Origin: Actinomadura sp. WMMA1423
GTDB lineage: Bacteria > Actinomycetota > Actinomycetes > Streptosporangiales > Streptosporangiaceae
Direction of reading: 5' to 3'
Assembly (NCBI RefSeq): GCF_006547145.1
Contig: NZ_CP041244.1
Coordinates: 744,001-808,000, forward strand
DNA: 64,000 nucleotides
The number at the start of each line of letters is the position of its first letter. Position 1 is the first letter of the stretch. The position numbers were made by a program, and so were the translations under genes. Under the pieces are notes generated by a model. The model was given only the letters and a program-made list of their open reading frames with translations, was not told the origin of the DNA and made no database searches. Below are positions 51,832-60,793 of this stretch, piece after piece.

Positions 51832-51847
51832 AGGGTCAAGAGACCCT
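51832..51847 (+). terminator. T-tract hairpin upstream of the YbdK-like gene
   Basis: AGGGTC-AAGA-GACCCT is a perfect 6-base stem with a 4-base loop followed by TTTT; the left flank is AAAAT, so it works on both strands. It is the only stem with a T-tract noticed in the window. It lies 106 bases before the next ATG and could alternatively be a leader hairpin of that gene. Confidence 0.45.
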
Positions 51848-51952
51848 TTTCTCCCTATTCCGGGCCGCCCGGCAGGTGCGGGCTTCGCGGCGGCGACGTA
51901 CTTTCGTAGGGACCTTGGCCGCCTGCGTCGCCCCCGAGCCCGAGGTGGTGGG

Positions 51953-53068
51953 ATGGCCCTGCGATTCGGAATCGAGGAAGAGTACTTCGTCGTCGATCCC
52001 GTCTCACGGGAGGTCGTCCCCCGCGCCGCCGCCGTGGTGCGCCGGGCGCGGGCGGCGCTGGGCGAGCGCGTCTCGACGGAACTGGTCGCCTACCTCGCCG
52101 AGGCCAAGACCTCCCCCTGCGACGACCTGGACAAGCTCGGCGAGCAGATCCGCTTGATGCGGGGCGTGATGGCTGCCGCCGCGGCGGCCGAGGGCGTCCG
52201 GCTCGCCGCGACCGGCACCCCGGTGCTGGGCGACCTCGTGCCCGCCCCCATCGCCCGGGGCGCCCGCTACGCCGAGAGCCTCGCCGTCTACCGGGGCCTG
52301 GACGACGAGCAGTGCATCTGCTCGTGCCACGTCCACGTCGAGATGCCCGACCGCGAGCGCGCCGTCCAGGTCAGCAACCACCTGCGCCCGTGGCTGCCGA
52401 CGCTGCTGGCGCTGGCCGCGAACTCGCCCTACTGGGCGGGGCGCGACACCGGCCACGCCTGCTGGCGCGCGCTGGCCTGGGCGCGGTGGCCGGTGGCGGG
52501 GCCGCCGCCCTACCTCGCGTCCGCCGGACACTACGACGACCTCGTCGGGAGCCTGCTGGAGTGCGGCGCCCTGATGGACAGCGGGACGATCTTCTGGGAC
52601 GTCCGGCCGTCGGCACGGCTGCCCACGGTGGAGATCAGGCTCGCGGACGTCGCCCCGACGTCCGGGGAGGCGGCGGTGTTCGCCGCGCTGGTCCGGGCGC
52701 TGGTCCAGGTGTCGTCCGACCTGGTGGAGGCGGGCGAGCGCGCTCCCGACCCGCCCCAGGAGATGCTGCGCGCGGCCTACTGGCTGGCGGCGCGGCACGG
52801 TCTCGCCGGGCGGGGCGTGGACGTGCGCACGGGCCGTCCCGCCGACTTCGGCGCGCTGGCCGGCGACCTGCTGGCGCACGTGGCGCCCGCCCTGCGCGCC
52901 GCCGGCGACCGCGACGCCGTCGCCCGTGGCGTGCGGCGCCTCGTCGCGGGCGGGACGGGCGCGGAGCGGCAGCGCGGCGCCTACCGCCGGCGCGGGCGGC
53001 TGACCGACGTGGTCGACGCCGTCATGCTGCGCGACCGCCGGCCCCGGTGCGGCGACGGAGGGGGGTGA
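51953..53068 (+). CDS. carboxylate-amine ligase, YbdK/GCS2 family
   Basis: A 371-residue ATP-dependent ligase of the glutamate-cysteine ligase type 2 fold. Seen: the N-terminal signature FGIEEEYFVVDP, ELVAYLAEAKTSPCDDLDKL, the metal/ATP region CSCHVHVEMPDRERAVQVSN, LALAANSPYWAGRDTG and the late catalytic segment DVRPSARLPTVEIRLADVAP. YbdK proteins have weak glutamate-cysteine ligase activity and unclear natural substrate. ATG at 51953. Confidence 0.9.
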   Translation: MALRFGIEEEYFVVDPVSREVVPRAAAVVRRARAALGERVSTELVAYLAEAKTSPCDDLDKLGEQIRLMRGVMAAAAAAEGVRLAATGTPVLGDLVPAPIARGARYAESLAVYRGLDDEQCICSCHVHVEMPDRERAVQVSNHLRPWLPTLLALAANSPYWAGRDTGHACWRALAWARWPVAGPPPYLASAGHYDDLVGSLLECGALMDSGTIFWDVRPSARLPTVEIRLADVAPTSGEAAVFAALVRALVQVSSDLVEAGERAPDPPQEMLRAAYWLAARHGLAGRGVDVRTGRPADFGALAGDLLAHVAPALRAAGDRDAVARGVRRLVAGGTGAERQRGAYRRRGRLTDVVDAVMLRDRRPRCGDGGG

Positions 53069-53103
53069 GGCGGCCGCGAACGCAATTGGTCCGGATATTG
53101 TCT

Positions 53104-53129
53104 GTTTTCAAGACCCCCTTCGGGGGTAC
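53104..53129 (+). promoter_or_regulatory. SigB-type stress promoter
   Basis: GTTTT (53104-53108) and GGGTAC (53124-53129) are 15 bases apart, fitting the GTTT-N14-16-GGGTA consensus of SigB-like factors of actinobacteria. The predicted start is about 53136, some 38 bases before the MTLL start. The spacer and -10 overlap a perfect hairpin ACCCCC-TTC-GGGGGT. Since the downstream gene encodes an anti-sigma-type kinase domain, a stress-sigma link makes biological sense. Confidence 0.55.
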
Positions 53130-53173
53130 CGCTCGTTCGGAACAAGAATCGGCTGACCTCGGGGGATGTCCGC

Positions 53174-54205
53174 ATGACCCTGCTCGCACGGCTTCCCGCC
53201 AGCGCGTACCCTCTACCGAATGCGCGCGACGGCGGAACCGGACGAAGCGGCCCCTCGATGAGCCTCGGGCTCGGCGGGGCGGGCGCGGCACGCGCGGAGG
53301 CGTTCGTCCACCAGGCGCTCTTCTACCACGGCGACGAGGAGTACCTCGCTGGCGGCGCGCGGTTCATCCGCGCGGGACTCGAGGCCGGCGAGCCCGTGGC
53401 CGTGGCGGTGCCCGGCGACCGCCTGGCCGTGCTCCGCGGTTACCTCGGCCCCGCCGCCGCGCGCGTGACCTGGCTCGACATGGCGAAGGCGGGCCGCAAC
53501 CCCGGACGCATCATCCCCGGGGTGCTGCGGCGCTTCGCCGACCGGCACGCCGGGGGCCGGGTGCGGATCATCGGCGAGCCGGTCTGGCCCGGCCGCTCGG
53601 CGACCGAGTACCCCGCCTGCGCCCAGCACGAGGCCCTGATCAACCTGGCCTTCGCCGGTCGCGCGGCGACCATCCTGTGCCCCTACGACGCCGCCCGGCT
53701 GGACCGCGTGGCGCTGGCCGACGCCCTCGCCACCCACCCGGTGGTGATCGACCGGCGCGGCGAGCGCGCGAGCGGCGGCTACGCCCCGCACCGCGTCATC
53801 AGCGAGTACAACCTCCCGCTGCCCGAGCCGGCCGAGGCGGTCGCGATGACCTTCGACCTGGACGCGCTCCCCGCCGTCCGCGAGTTCGCCTGCCACTGGG
53901 GGGCGCGGTTCGGCCTCGGCGCCGCCTCCGTCGGCGACCTCGAACTCGCCGTGAACGAGCTGGCCGCGAACTCCTGCCTGCACGGCGGCGGCGGGGGCAC
54001 CGCGCGGCTCTGGGCGGAGGACGGGCACGTCGTCTGCGAGGTCCGGGACGCCGGGACGATCAGCGACCCGCTCGCCGGGCGCCGACCGGCGGACATGAGC
54101 CCGCACGGCGGCCGCGGCATCCTCATGGTCAACCACCTCGCCGACCTCGTCCGCGTCCACACCGGACCGGACGGCACGGCCATCCGCGTCTACATGAGGA
54201 CCTGA
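53174..54205 (+). CDS. MEDS sensor plus anti-sigma-factor kinase domain protein
   Basis: A 343-residue protein. After an Arg/Gly linker, residues 40-200 form a MEDS domain (HQALFYHGDEEYLAGGARFI, then EYPACAQHEALINLAFAGRA and ILCPYDAARLD), which senses small ligands in methanogen/desiccation-type regulators. The C-terminal 130 residues are a RsbW-type ATPase (ELAVNELAANSCLHGGGGGT, VRDAGTISDPLAGR, GGRGILMVNHLADLVRVHTG). Together they suggest a switch protein that controls a stress sigma factor. ATG at 53174; a second ATG at 53258 would remove only the linker. A SigB-like promoter lies upstream. Confidence 0.88.
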   Translation: MTLLARLPASAYPLPNARDGGTGRSGPSMSLGLGGAGAARAEAFVHQALFYHGDEEYLAGGARFIRAGLEAGEPVAVAVPGDRLAVLRGYLGPAAARVTWLDMAKAGRNPGRIIPGVLRRFADRHAGGRVRIIGEPVWPGRSATEYPACAQHEALINLAFAGRAATILCPYDAARLDRVALADALATHPVVIDRRGERASGGYAPHRVISEYNLPLPEPAEAVAMTFDLDALPAVREFACHWGARFGLGAASVGDLELAVNELAANSCLHGGGGGTARLWAEDGHVVCEVRDAGTISDPLAGRRPADMSPHGGRGILMVNHLADLVRVHTGPDGTAIRVYMRT

Positions 54206-54214
54206 CCCCCGGCC

Positions 54215-55132
54215 TCAGTCGATCGCCCGGCCGAGCCCGGCCAGCGCCTCGGCCAGCAGCGCGTCCCGCCCGGTGGAGGCCGCGTACTCGGCCAGCGTCG
54301 CGCTGAGGTTCAGCGCCAGGACGCGCGCCGCGGCCTCCTGCTCCGCCGGGACCGGCCCGTACTCCCCCAGGAACGCCTCCCGCGCGGCGCCCGCGAAACC
54401 GGCGTAGGCCAGCGAGAGGTCCACCGCCGGGGCGGCGAGGCACAGGTCCCCCCAGTCGATCACTCCCGCGGCATGCCCGTCCGGCGCGAGCAGGAGGTGC
54501 CGGACGTGCAGGTCCCCGTGGACGAGCACCGGGTCGCCGCCCGGCGCGGCCCGACCCCCGGCCTCAGTGAGGAACTCACCGACGGCCGGGTCGCGCTTCC
54601 ACACTCCGCGTGAGGCGAGGGCGTCGAGGCGGCCGCGCGTCAGCCTCGCGCGCCCGGCGGGGTCGGCGCGTCCCATCGGGTCGACCGGCAGCCCCTCTCC
54701 CGCCTCGGCGGCCAGGGCCGGGTCGTGCAGGGCCCGCAGGAAGGCCCCGGCCTCGGAGGCGAGGGCGACCCGCCGCTCGTCCGGCGGCCGCACCTCGGCG
54801 AGTTCGCGGCCCGGGATCCGCCGCCCGCCCCAGAACGGCCAGGGGAAGTCGTCCGACGGCTCGCCGACGAAGCGCGGCACGGGCACCGGCAGCGGCAGCC
54901 GCCCCGCGAGGACGGGCAGCACCGCGATCTCGCGCTCGACCCCCGGGATCGCCATCCGCCGGCGCGGGAAGCGGAACGCCCACTCCCCGCCGACGAGGAG
55001 GACGGTGTTGTCCCAGCCGGCGGCGAGGCGCTCCACCGGGGCGCCGCGGAGCTCAGGGAACCTCCGCCCGATCAGCGCGCTCGCCAGCTCTGCCGTCACC
55101 TCGCGCTCGGGCGCCCATTCCGGAGTCGTCAC
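54215..55132 (-). CDS. aminoglycoside-phosphotransferase-family kinase
   Basis: A 305-residue small-molecule kinase of the APH fold. Seen: EWAFRFPRRRMAIPGVEREI (ATP-site Lys replaced by Arg in RFPR as in several members), LVHGDLHVRHLLLAPDGHAA with the catalytic Asp, and VIDWGDLCLAAPAVDLSLAY with the metal Asp. The family phosphorylates antibiotics, choline or sugars; the VHGDLHxRHLL style resembles macrolide-phosphotransferase relatives, but resistance is unproven. GTG start. Convergent with the MEDS gene. Confidence 0.85.
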   Translation of the reverse strand: MTTPEWAPEREVTAELASALIGRRFPELRGAPVERLAAGWDNTVLLVGGEWAFRFPRRRMAIPGVEREIAVLPVLAGRLPLPVPVPRFVGEPSDDFPWPFWGGRRIPGRELAEVRPPDERRVALASEAGAFLRALHDPALAAEAGEGLPVDPMGRADPAGRARLTRGRLDALASRGVWKRDPAVGEFLTEAGGRAAPGGDPVLVHGDLHVRHLLLAPDGHAAGVIDWGDLCLAAPAVDLSLAYAGFAGAAREAFLGEYGPVPAEQEAAARVLALNLSATLAEYAASTGRDALLAEALAGLGRAID

Positions 55133-55164
55133 GTGCGGCCACGCTACCGGTCCCCGGCGGGGTC

Positions 55165-55308
55165 CGCGTCGTCGCGACCCGGCCCGCCGTCCGCCGCAAG
55201 ATCTACGCGGTGTGGCGCGCCGGGTCGGACCGGCCGGCCGTCCAGGCCTGCGTGGACGCGCTCCGGACCGTCGCGGAGCGGCTGCCGGACGGGCGGCCCG
55301 CCTCATGA
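55165..55308 (+). pseudogene. C-terminal remnant of a LysR-type regulator
   Basis: The frame from about 55165 reads RVVATRPAVRRKIYAVWRAG, then SDRPAVQACVDALRTVAERL and a stop at 55306-55308. This is the style of the last 45 residues of LysR effector domains. No start codon, promoter or DNA-binding half is present in this frame; the sequence to the left belongs to the opposite-strand kinase gene. A decayed fragment is the simplest reading, though a chance match in GC-rich sequence is possible. Confidence 0.35.
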
Positions 55309-55539
55309 GCGGGCGCGCCGCCCGCCGACGCGGCCCCGGGGCTTGAAGACCGACAGGGCGGTGGCGGTGAGCAGCATGAGGACCTGGCAGGAGACGACCG
55401 CCACCTGCTCCCACCGCCGCCCGGCGGGCACGACCGCCCCGCCGGCGGTCGCGTGCACGACGGTGATGGTCTTGCGCACCGGCGGCCGCGGCCGCCAGAG
55501 CTGCCCCGCGGCCGCCGGCCGCGACCGGACGGTCGGCAT
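55303..55539 (-). CDS. possible small membrane protein
   Basis: An open frame of 78 codons starting MPTVRSRPAAAGQLWRPRPP with a hydrophobic stretch QVAVVSCQVLMLLTATALSV near the end and a basic tail. The frame is open further upstream (to 55719) but that part looks like random Arg/Pro/Gly-rich sequence. The gap 55309-55786 holds no other clear gene or RNA. Coding status is doubtful. Confidence 0.3.
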   Translation of the reverse strand: MPTVRSRPAAAGQLWRPRPPVRKTITVVHATAGGAVVPAGRRWEQVAVVSCQVLMLLTATALSVFKPRGRVGGRRARS

Positions 55540-55786
55540 CTCGATGCTCCCGGTTCTCTCGACGACGCCCCGATCGTGCGACGGCGGCGCCGGCGCCGGC
55601 GTCGGCCGCCCGGAGTCCTTCCGGCTGCCCCGCGCGGAGCCGCGGGCCGCGGGGCCGCCTGCTCCCCGCGTGGTAGCCGGCCTTCGGCACGGGGGCAGGC
55701 CGAGACTTGACCCGGCCATCAGATGCGGGAGGCGAGCGGCGGGAATGATGCCTTGCGCCCGGTATTCCGATAGTTGATGGGGAAAA

Positions 55787-56230
55787 ATGCGTCTTCTAGC
55801 CCGCGCTCACCAGATGCCCGTCCGGCTGGCCGTCGGCGCGTTCGTCCTGAACTCCGGCCTGTCGAAGCTCCAGGACCTGGAGGGGGCCGCCGAACAGACC
55901 CACGGGACGGCGAAGACCGCCTACCCGTTCCTGGAGTCGAGGGACCCGAAGGACTTCACCCGCGTGCTCGGCCGGGCGGAGGTCGCCCTCGGCACGGCGC
56001 TGGTGGTCCCGCTCGTCCCCTCGCTGCTCGCGGGCGCGGCCCTCACCGCGTTCTCCGCGGGGCTGGCCGGCCTGTACCTGCGGCTGCCCGGCATGCGGCA
56101 GGAGGGCGGGCTGCGCCCCTCACCGCAGGGCATCCCGCTCGCCAAGGACACCTGGCTGGTGGGGATCGGGGTCTCGCTCGTCCTGGAGGAGCTGGCGAGG
56201 GCGAAGTCGGAGCACTGCGCCCGCGGTTGA
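55787..56230 (+). CDS. DoxX-like membrane protein
   Basis: A 147-residue membrane protein with four hydrophobic segments: PVRLAVGAFVLNSGLSKLQD at the start, then EVALGTALVVPLVPSLLAGA, LTAFSAGLAGLYLRLPG and DTWLVGIGVSLVLEEL. The N-terminal FVLNSGLSK and the four-helix layout match DoxX-like proteins, thought to join quinone- or thiol-linked oxidation in the membrane. GGGGAAAA precedes the ATG. Lies alone between terminator-less gaps. Confidence 0.75.
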   Translation: MRLLARAHQMPVRLAVGAFVLNSGLSKLQDLEGAAEQTHGTAKTAYPFLESRDPKDFTRVLGRAEVALGTALVVPLVPSLLAGAALTAFSAGLAGLYLRLPGMRQEGGLRPSPQGIPLAKDTWLVGIGVSLVLEELARAKSEHCARG

Positions 56231-56292
56231 CGCCTCCTTGACGCGGGGCCGCGGCTCCGGTGAGGATCGGCGCGTCCCCGAGGAGGCCCCGC

Positions 56293-56925
56293 ATGACGTC
56301 CGAGCCCCGCCCGTCGTCCCCCCTCGTCCGCGCGGCGGACGGCGCCGGCGCCGCGGCGGTCGCCGCCGTCCTCGGACGCGCCTTCGACGACGACCCCGTC
56401 TGGCGGTGGCTCCTGCCGGACGACGCCTCCCGCGTGCGGCGGATGACCGCCCTGTTCGGCATCCTGCTCCGGCGGGTGCACCTCCCCCACGGCGCCACCG
56501 AGACCGCCGCGCGCGGGGACGCGCCGGAGGCCGCCGCGCTGTGGGACCCGCCCGGCCGGTGGAGCGTGCCGCTGCGGCTCCAGGCGGCCCAGGCGGTCCC
56601 GCTCCTGCGCATCCTCGGCGCCAGGACGCCCGCCACCCTGCGCACCCTCAGCGCGATCGAGAAGCACCACCCGCGCGAGCCGCACTGGTACCTGGCCGTG
56701 CTCGGCACCGATCCCCCCGCGCAGGGCAACGGCCTCGGCGCCGCCCTCCTGCGCTCGCGGCTCGACCGCTGCGACGCCGAGGGCCTCCCCGCCTACCTGG
56801 AGTCGTCCAAGGAGCTGAACGTCCCCTACTACGAGCGGTTCGGCTTCCGGGTGACGCGCGAGTTGCCGCTGCCGGGCAAGGGGTGCCCGCCGGTCTGGCT
56901 CATGTGGCGCGACCCCGAGCGCTGA
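56293..56925 (+). CDS. GNAT-family acetyltransferase
   Basis: A 210-residue GNAT protein: LVRAADGAGAAAVAAVLGRA at the start, HWYLAVLGTDPPAQGNGLGA carrying the acetyl-CoA loop (Q-G-N-G-L-G), and YLESSKELNVPYYERFGFRV at the end, a conserved finish in a family of actinomycete acetyltransferases of unknown substrate. GAGGAGG lies before the ATG. 277 bases of non-coding sequence follow, with one hairpin. Confidence 0.88.
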   Translation: MTSEPRPSSPLVRAADGAGAAAVAAVLGRAFDDDPVWRWLLPDDASRVRRMTALFGILLRRVHLPHGATETAARGDAPEAAALWDPPGRWSVPLRLQAAQAVPLLRILGARTPATLRTLSAIEKHHPREPHWYLAVLGTDPPAQGNGLGAALLRSRLDRCDAEGLPAYLESSKELNVPYYERFGFRVTRELPLPGKGCPPVWLMWRDPER

Positions 56926-56974
56926 TCCCGAGGGGCCTCCACCGCGCATCGACGGCTTCGGTTAAGTGCCTGTC

Positions 56975-56992
56975 ATGGCCGGAAAAGGCCAT
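56975..56992 (+). terminator. small hairpin after the GNAT gene
   Basis: ATGGCC (56975-56980) and GGCCAT (56987-56992) form a 6-base stem with loop GGAAAA, 49 bases after the stop. The rest of 56926-57202 shows no gene or RNA; it contains only C/G-rich runs. Confidence 0.35.
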
Positions 56993-57202
56993 CCGTCAGG
57001 GTCCCCCGCGGCGGGGAATGCCCGCGGCCCCGGCCGCCCGCCGCAGAACCGGGCGTGCGCGCGCCAAACCTGATTGGCCCGAAGCGGCCACGGCCGTGCC
57101 GGTTTTCGGGCGGCCCGCCGGACGGGGCGGCCTCCCGGCCCGGCCCGGGGCCTACCGTCGCAAGTGAGCCATTGCACCGATCCCCTCTGGTGAAGGCGAC
57201 AG

Positions 57203-57997
57203 GTGAGCACCATGCCCATGGTCGGCACGAGGGTGCCGGAGACGCCGCTCGCCCTGCACAGGCCGGGTCCGGCGCGCGTCCAGGACTACCTCCTCGGCGG
57301 CAAGGACAACTACGCCGCAGACCGCGACCTCGCGCAGCGGATCCTGCGGGTCGTGCCGCAGGCCGCCGGCGCCGCCCGCGCCGCGCGCTCCTTCCTGGGC
57401 GCCGCCATGGCCCTGCTCGCCGGACGGGGAGTGCGGCAGTTCGTCGACCTCGGCTGCGGCCTGCCGAGGACCGACAACGTGCACCAGATGGCCGCGCGCC
57501 GCACCGGCGGCACCCGCGTCGTCTACGTCGACCACGACCCGCTCGTCATCGCCCACGCCCGGGCGCTGCTCATCGACGGCGGCAACGTCGCGGCGCTGCG
57601 GGCCGACATCCGCGACCCCGACGCGATCATGGGCAGTCCCGAGGTGCGGCGGCTGATCGACCCGGCCGAGCCGGTGGCGCTGGTGTTCTCCGGCGTCCTG
57701 CACTTCGTCCCCGGCGCCGAGGAGATCGTCGCCGGCCTCGCGGCGGCGACCGCGCCCGGCAGCGCACTGGTCGTCTCGCACGCCACCGGCGACTTCGCCC
57801 CGGAAGCCGTCGCGGAGGCCGCGCGGCTCTACCGCGAGGCGGCCTCGCTGCCGGTGCGCCCGCGCGGCGGCGCCGAGATCGCCCGGCTGCTCGGGCCGTT
57901 CCGCCCGCTGCCGCCGGGGGTGACGCCGCTCGTCCCGGTCGGGCCCGGCCGACCGCCGGGCGAACCGGTGATGTACGGCGCCGTGGGCGTCCGCTGA
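57203..57997 (+). CDS. SAM-dependent methyltransferase, DUF574 family
   Basis: A 264-residue Rossmann-fold methyltransferase of the family abundant in Streptomyces and relatives. Seen: VQDYLLGGKDNYAADRDLAQ, the family hallmark, the SAM-binding FVDLGCGLPRTDNVHQMA, VVYVDHDPLVIAHARALLID and LVFSGVLHFVPGAEEIVAGL. The substrate is unknown. GTG start; an ATG three codons later is an alternative. Followed by 198 bases without a gene. Confidence 0.93.
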   Translation: MSTMPMVGTRVPETPLALHRPGPARVQDYLLGGKDNYAADRDLAQRILRVVPQAAGAARAARSFLGAAMALLAGRGVRQFVDLGCGLPRTDNVHQMAARRTGGTRVVYVDHDPLVIAHARALLIDGGNVAALRADIRDPDAIMGSPEVRRLIDPAEPVALVFSGVLHFVPGAEEIVAGLAAATAPGSALVVSHATGDFAPEAVAEAARLYREAASLPVRPRGGAEIARLLGPFRPLPPGVTPLVPVGPGRPPGEPVMYGAVGVR

Positions 57998-58195
57998 CGC
58001 GGTTGTGGGGTTGCTCACATCGATCCGGTCCGCCCCCACCGGCGGCCTTCTCCGGTTCTGCGCGCCCGCCCTGCTCTCACCGCTCATCCGGCGCCCGGGC
58101 ATCGTGACGCTGCGTCAGGCGGCGGGTACGACGATTCAGGGAAATCTCATTTGCCGGTTAGAAACGGTAACGGTTCGGCCCCTATCGTGGCCCGG

Positions 58196-59494
58196 ATGCC
58201 GACGAACACCCTGACCCCACCGGACAAGACGATCGGCGCTCCCCCGGCGAGGGCGCCCCGCATGGGCTGGCTGGACGCCCTGCGCGGCCTGGCCGCCCTG
58301 GTGGTGGTGTTCGAGCACTCCCTGGACGTGCTGCTGCCCGAGGTCCGCCGGGCCACCGGGCCCTGGTTCGACTTCGGCAGGTACGGCGTCTTCGTCTTCT
58401 TCCTCGTCAGCGGCTACGTGGTGCCGTTCTCCCTGGAGCGGCGCGGCAGCGTCCGGCAGTTCTGGGTGGGCCGGTTCTTCCGGCTGTATCCGGCCTGGGG
58501 CGTGTCGGTGGCCCTCGCGCTGCTGCTCGGCGCGGCCGGCCTCTCCTACGGGCTGCCCGCGCCGATCGGCGACCGGCCCTGGGCGTCCGCGCTGGCGCAC
58601 CTGACGATGCTCCAGGACCTGCTGGGCGTCCCGAACGTCGTCAACGTCTTCTGGACGCTCTCCTACGAGATGGTCTTCTACCTCCTCGTGACGGCGATGT
58701 TCGTCGCCGGCGTGCACCGGGCCAGCGCCCGGGTGGCCCTCGGCTTCGGGGTGGGCGCGGCGATCCTCGGGGTGGCGCTGCCGTCCGCGCTGCTGGCCTC
58801 GCGGTGGCCGGGCGGGACGGTCCTCGCCGCCGCGCTCCTGCTCGCGGGCGGCCTGGCCGCCATGGTCGCCCCGCACCGCGGGCTGCGGCGGGCCGGCGTC
58901 GCCGCGGTGGCCGCGCTGGCCCTCGTCCTGCTCGTGCTGAACAGCCGCATCGGCGCCATCGAGAGCCTGTGCATCATCGCCACCATGTTCGCCGGGACCG
59001 CGATCCGCGGCATCCAGGACGGGCGGCTCCGGCCCCTGCCCGCCGCGGCGATGGTGGCGATCGTCCCGGCCCTGACGCTGGCGGCGGGCATGCGCACGCC
59101 GACCAGCTGGGCCCTGCACGCCAACCCGAACCCGCTCGGCCCGGACTGGTCCATCGCCGTGGGCGCCGCGTGGCTCACGTTCCTGGCCGGACTCGCCGTG
59201 CGCCGCCTCTCCATGCCGCGGGTCCTCGTGTGGCTCGGCATGGTCAGCTACTCCGTGTACCTGCTGCACCCGCTCGTCGTCCAGGCGGTCTGGCACGCCG
59301 CCGGACGGGAGACCTGGGGCCTGCCGGTGCCGGTCCGGGCGGCCTGGGGGGTGGTCCTGCTGGCGTCGGTCCTCACCTCGGCGGCGCTGGCGCACCGCTA
59401 CGTCGAACGCCCCGCCCAGGACCTCGGACGCCGCCTGACGGCACGGCGTCGCTCCCCCGCGCCCGTCCCCGCGCCGCAGGCGGCCGCTTCCTGA
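58196..59494 (+). CDS. acyltransferase-3 family membrane protein
   Basis: A 432-residue integral membrane O-acyltransferase with about ten helices. Seen: GWLDALRGLAALVVVFEHSL (catalytic His in FEHS), GVFVFFLVSGYVVPFSLERR, VGRFFRLYPAW, VFWTLSYEMVFYLLVTAMFV and, at the end, YSVYLLHPLVV. Acts on sugars, lipids or peptidoglycan parts in relatives. A TATCGT box eight bases before the ATG (58183-58188) suggests a leaderless message. Confidence 0.9.
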   Translation: MPTNTLTPPDKTIGAPPARAPRMGWLDALRGLAALVVVFEHSLDVLLPEVRRATGPWFDFGRYGVFVFFLVSGYVVPFSLERRGSVRQFWVGRFFRLYPAWGVSVALALLLGAAGLSYGLPAPIGDRPWASALAHLTMLQDLLGVPNVVNVFWTLSYEMVFYLLVTAMFVAGVHRASARVALGFGVGAAILGVALPSALLASRWPGGTVLAAALLLAGGLAAMVAPHRGLRRAGVAAVAALALVLLVLNSRIGAIESLCIIATMFAGTAIRGIQDGRLRPLPAAAMVAIVPALTLAAGMRTPTSWALHANPNPLGPDWSIAVGAAWLTFLAGLAVRRLSMPRVLVWLGMVSYSVYLLHPLVVQAVWHAAGRETWGLPVPVRAAWGVVLLASVLTSAALAHRYVERPAQDLGRRLTARRRSPAPVPAPQAAAS

Positions 59495-59608
59495 CCGCCC
59501 GTCCTGACCGCCGTCCCGGGCCTGCCGGGCGGTGGCACGGGTGATGACAGGGTGAGTTTTCTTGCCTAGGGTGATTCGCCCGAGCCCACCCCGCCGAACG
59601 GACACCGG

Positions 59609-60787
59609 ATGACAGAAGGGCCCATGCCCGCCGAGCTGCCCGACGTACTGCGGCAGCACCTCCAGGCCGCCGTGGACGAGATGGAACGGGAGATCCGCGA
59701 CCAGGTCCCCGAGTACGCCGGCGCCGACGGGGGCGAGTACGCCCGCAGGGTGGAGCGGACGGTCAGCGACACCGTCGCGTTCTTCGTGGACTCCGTCGAC
59801 CACCCGACCGCCGACGCGCGGAAGATCACCGAGATGTACATGCGGCTCGGCGAGGAGGAGGCGCGGCAGGGCCGGAGCCTGGCGGCGCTGCAGAACGCGA
59901 TGCGCGTGAGCAGCCAGGTCGCCTGCCGCCGGTTCATCAAGGACGCCTACCGGCTCGGCTGGTCGCGCGAGACGCTGGGCCGGCTGACCGACTCGCTGTT
60001 CATGCTGCTGGCGCGGGTCGCCGACGCCGCCGCGCAGGGCTACGCCCGCGAGCAGGGGCAGCTGGCGACCGAGCGCGAGCGCCGCCGCGACCGGCTCCGC
60101 GACCTGCTGGTCGCCGAGCCCGCGCCCGCGCCCGAGGCGATCGCCGAGCTCGCGGTCGCGGCCCGCTGGGAGCTGCCGAAGAGCATCGCGCTGGTGGCGC
60201 TGCCGCCGGGGGCTCCGGCGGGCGCCCGGATCCTGCCGCCCGCGGTGCTGGCCGACTGGGAGGCCCCGGTCCCCTTCCTCGTGGTGCCCGACCCGGAGGG
60301 CCCCGGCCAGGACCGGGTGTGGCCGGCGCTGCGCAGGCTCGGCACGGCGGCGGTCGGCCCGACCGTCCCGCTCGGGCAGGGCGCGGTGTCGCTGCGCTGG
60401 GCCCGGCACGCCCTGACCCTGACGGAGCGGGGCCTGCTGCCGGACGACGGCCCGGTCCGGTGCGTGGACCACATCGCGCCGCTGGCCACGCTCACGGCGG
60501 ACGAACTGGTCGGCGCGACCGCCGGGGCCGTCCTCGGGCCGCTGCTGGAGCTTCCGCCGGCGCGCCGGCAGCCGCTCGCCGAGACCCTGCTGACCTACCT
60601 GCAGTGCGGCGACAACGCGGTGATCGCCGCGGAGCGGCTGCACATCCACGAGCAGACCGTCCGGTACCGGCTGCGCCGCATCACCGAGCTGACCGGCGGC
60701 CGGTTCACCGAGCCCGACGGCCGCCTCGACCTCATGCTGCTGCTGAGCTGGCTGGTGCGGACGGGCCGCGCCGAGCGGACGGCCTAG
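59609..60787 (+). CDS. PucR-family helix-turn-helix regulator
   Basis: A 392-residue regulator with an N-terminal helical sensor region (about 1-175; RQGRSLAALQNAMRVSSQVA) and a C-terminal PucR-type helix-turn-helix (AETLLTYLQCGDNAVIAAER, LHIHEQTVRYRLRRITELTG). Same layout as the regulator at 34352-35500 but divergent in sequence. It is the only regulator near the acyltransferase and esterase genes. Ends 6 bases before the convergent esterase stop. Confidence 0.88.
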   Translation: MTEGPMPAELPDVLRQHLQAAVDEMEREIRDQVPEYAGADGGEYARRVERTVSDTVAFFVDSVDHPTADARKITEMYMRLGEEEARQGRSLAALQNAMRVSSQVACRRFIKDAYRLGWSRETLGRLTDSLFMLLARVADAAAQGYAREQGQLATERERRRDRLRDLLVAEPAPAPEAIAELAVAARWELPKSIALVALPPGAPAGARILPPAVLADWEAPVPFLVVPDPEGPGQDRVWPALRRLGTAAVGPTVPLGQGAVSLRWARHALTLTERGLLPDDGPVRCVDHIAPLATLTADELVGATAGAVLGPLLELPPARRQPLAETLLTYLQCGDNAVIAAERLHIHEQTVRYRLRRITELTGGRFTEPDGRLDLMLLLSWLVRTGRAERTA

Positions 60788-60793
60788 CCGCGC

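Noticed and set aside
53112..53127. ACCCCCTTCGGGGGT hairpin as a terminator of the YbdK-like gene
   Set aside because: It coincides with the spacer and -10 part of a well-spaced SigB-like promoter and has no T-tract; the promoter reading is favoured, though both could hold.
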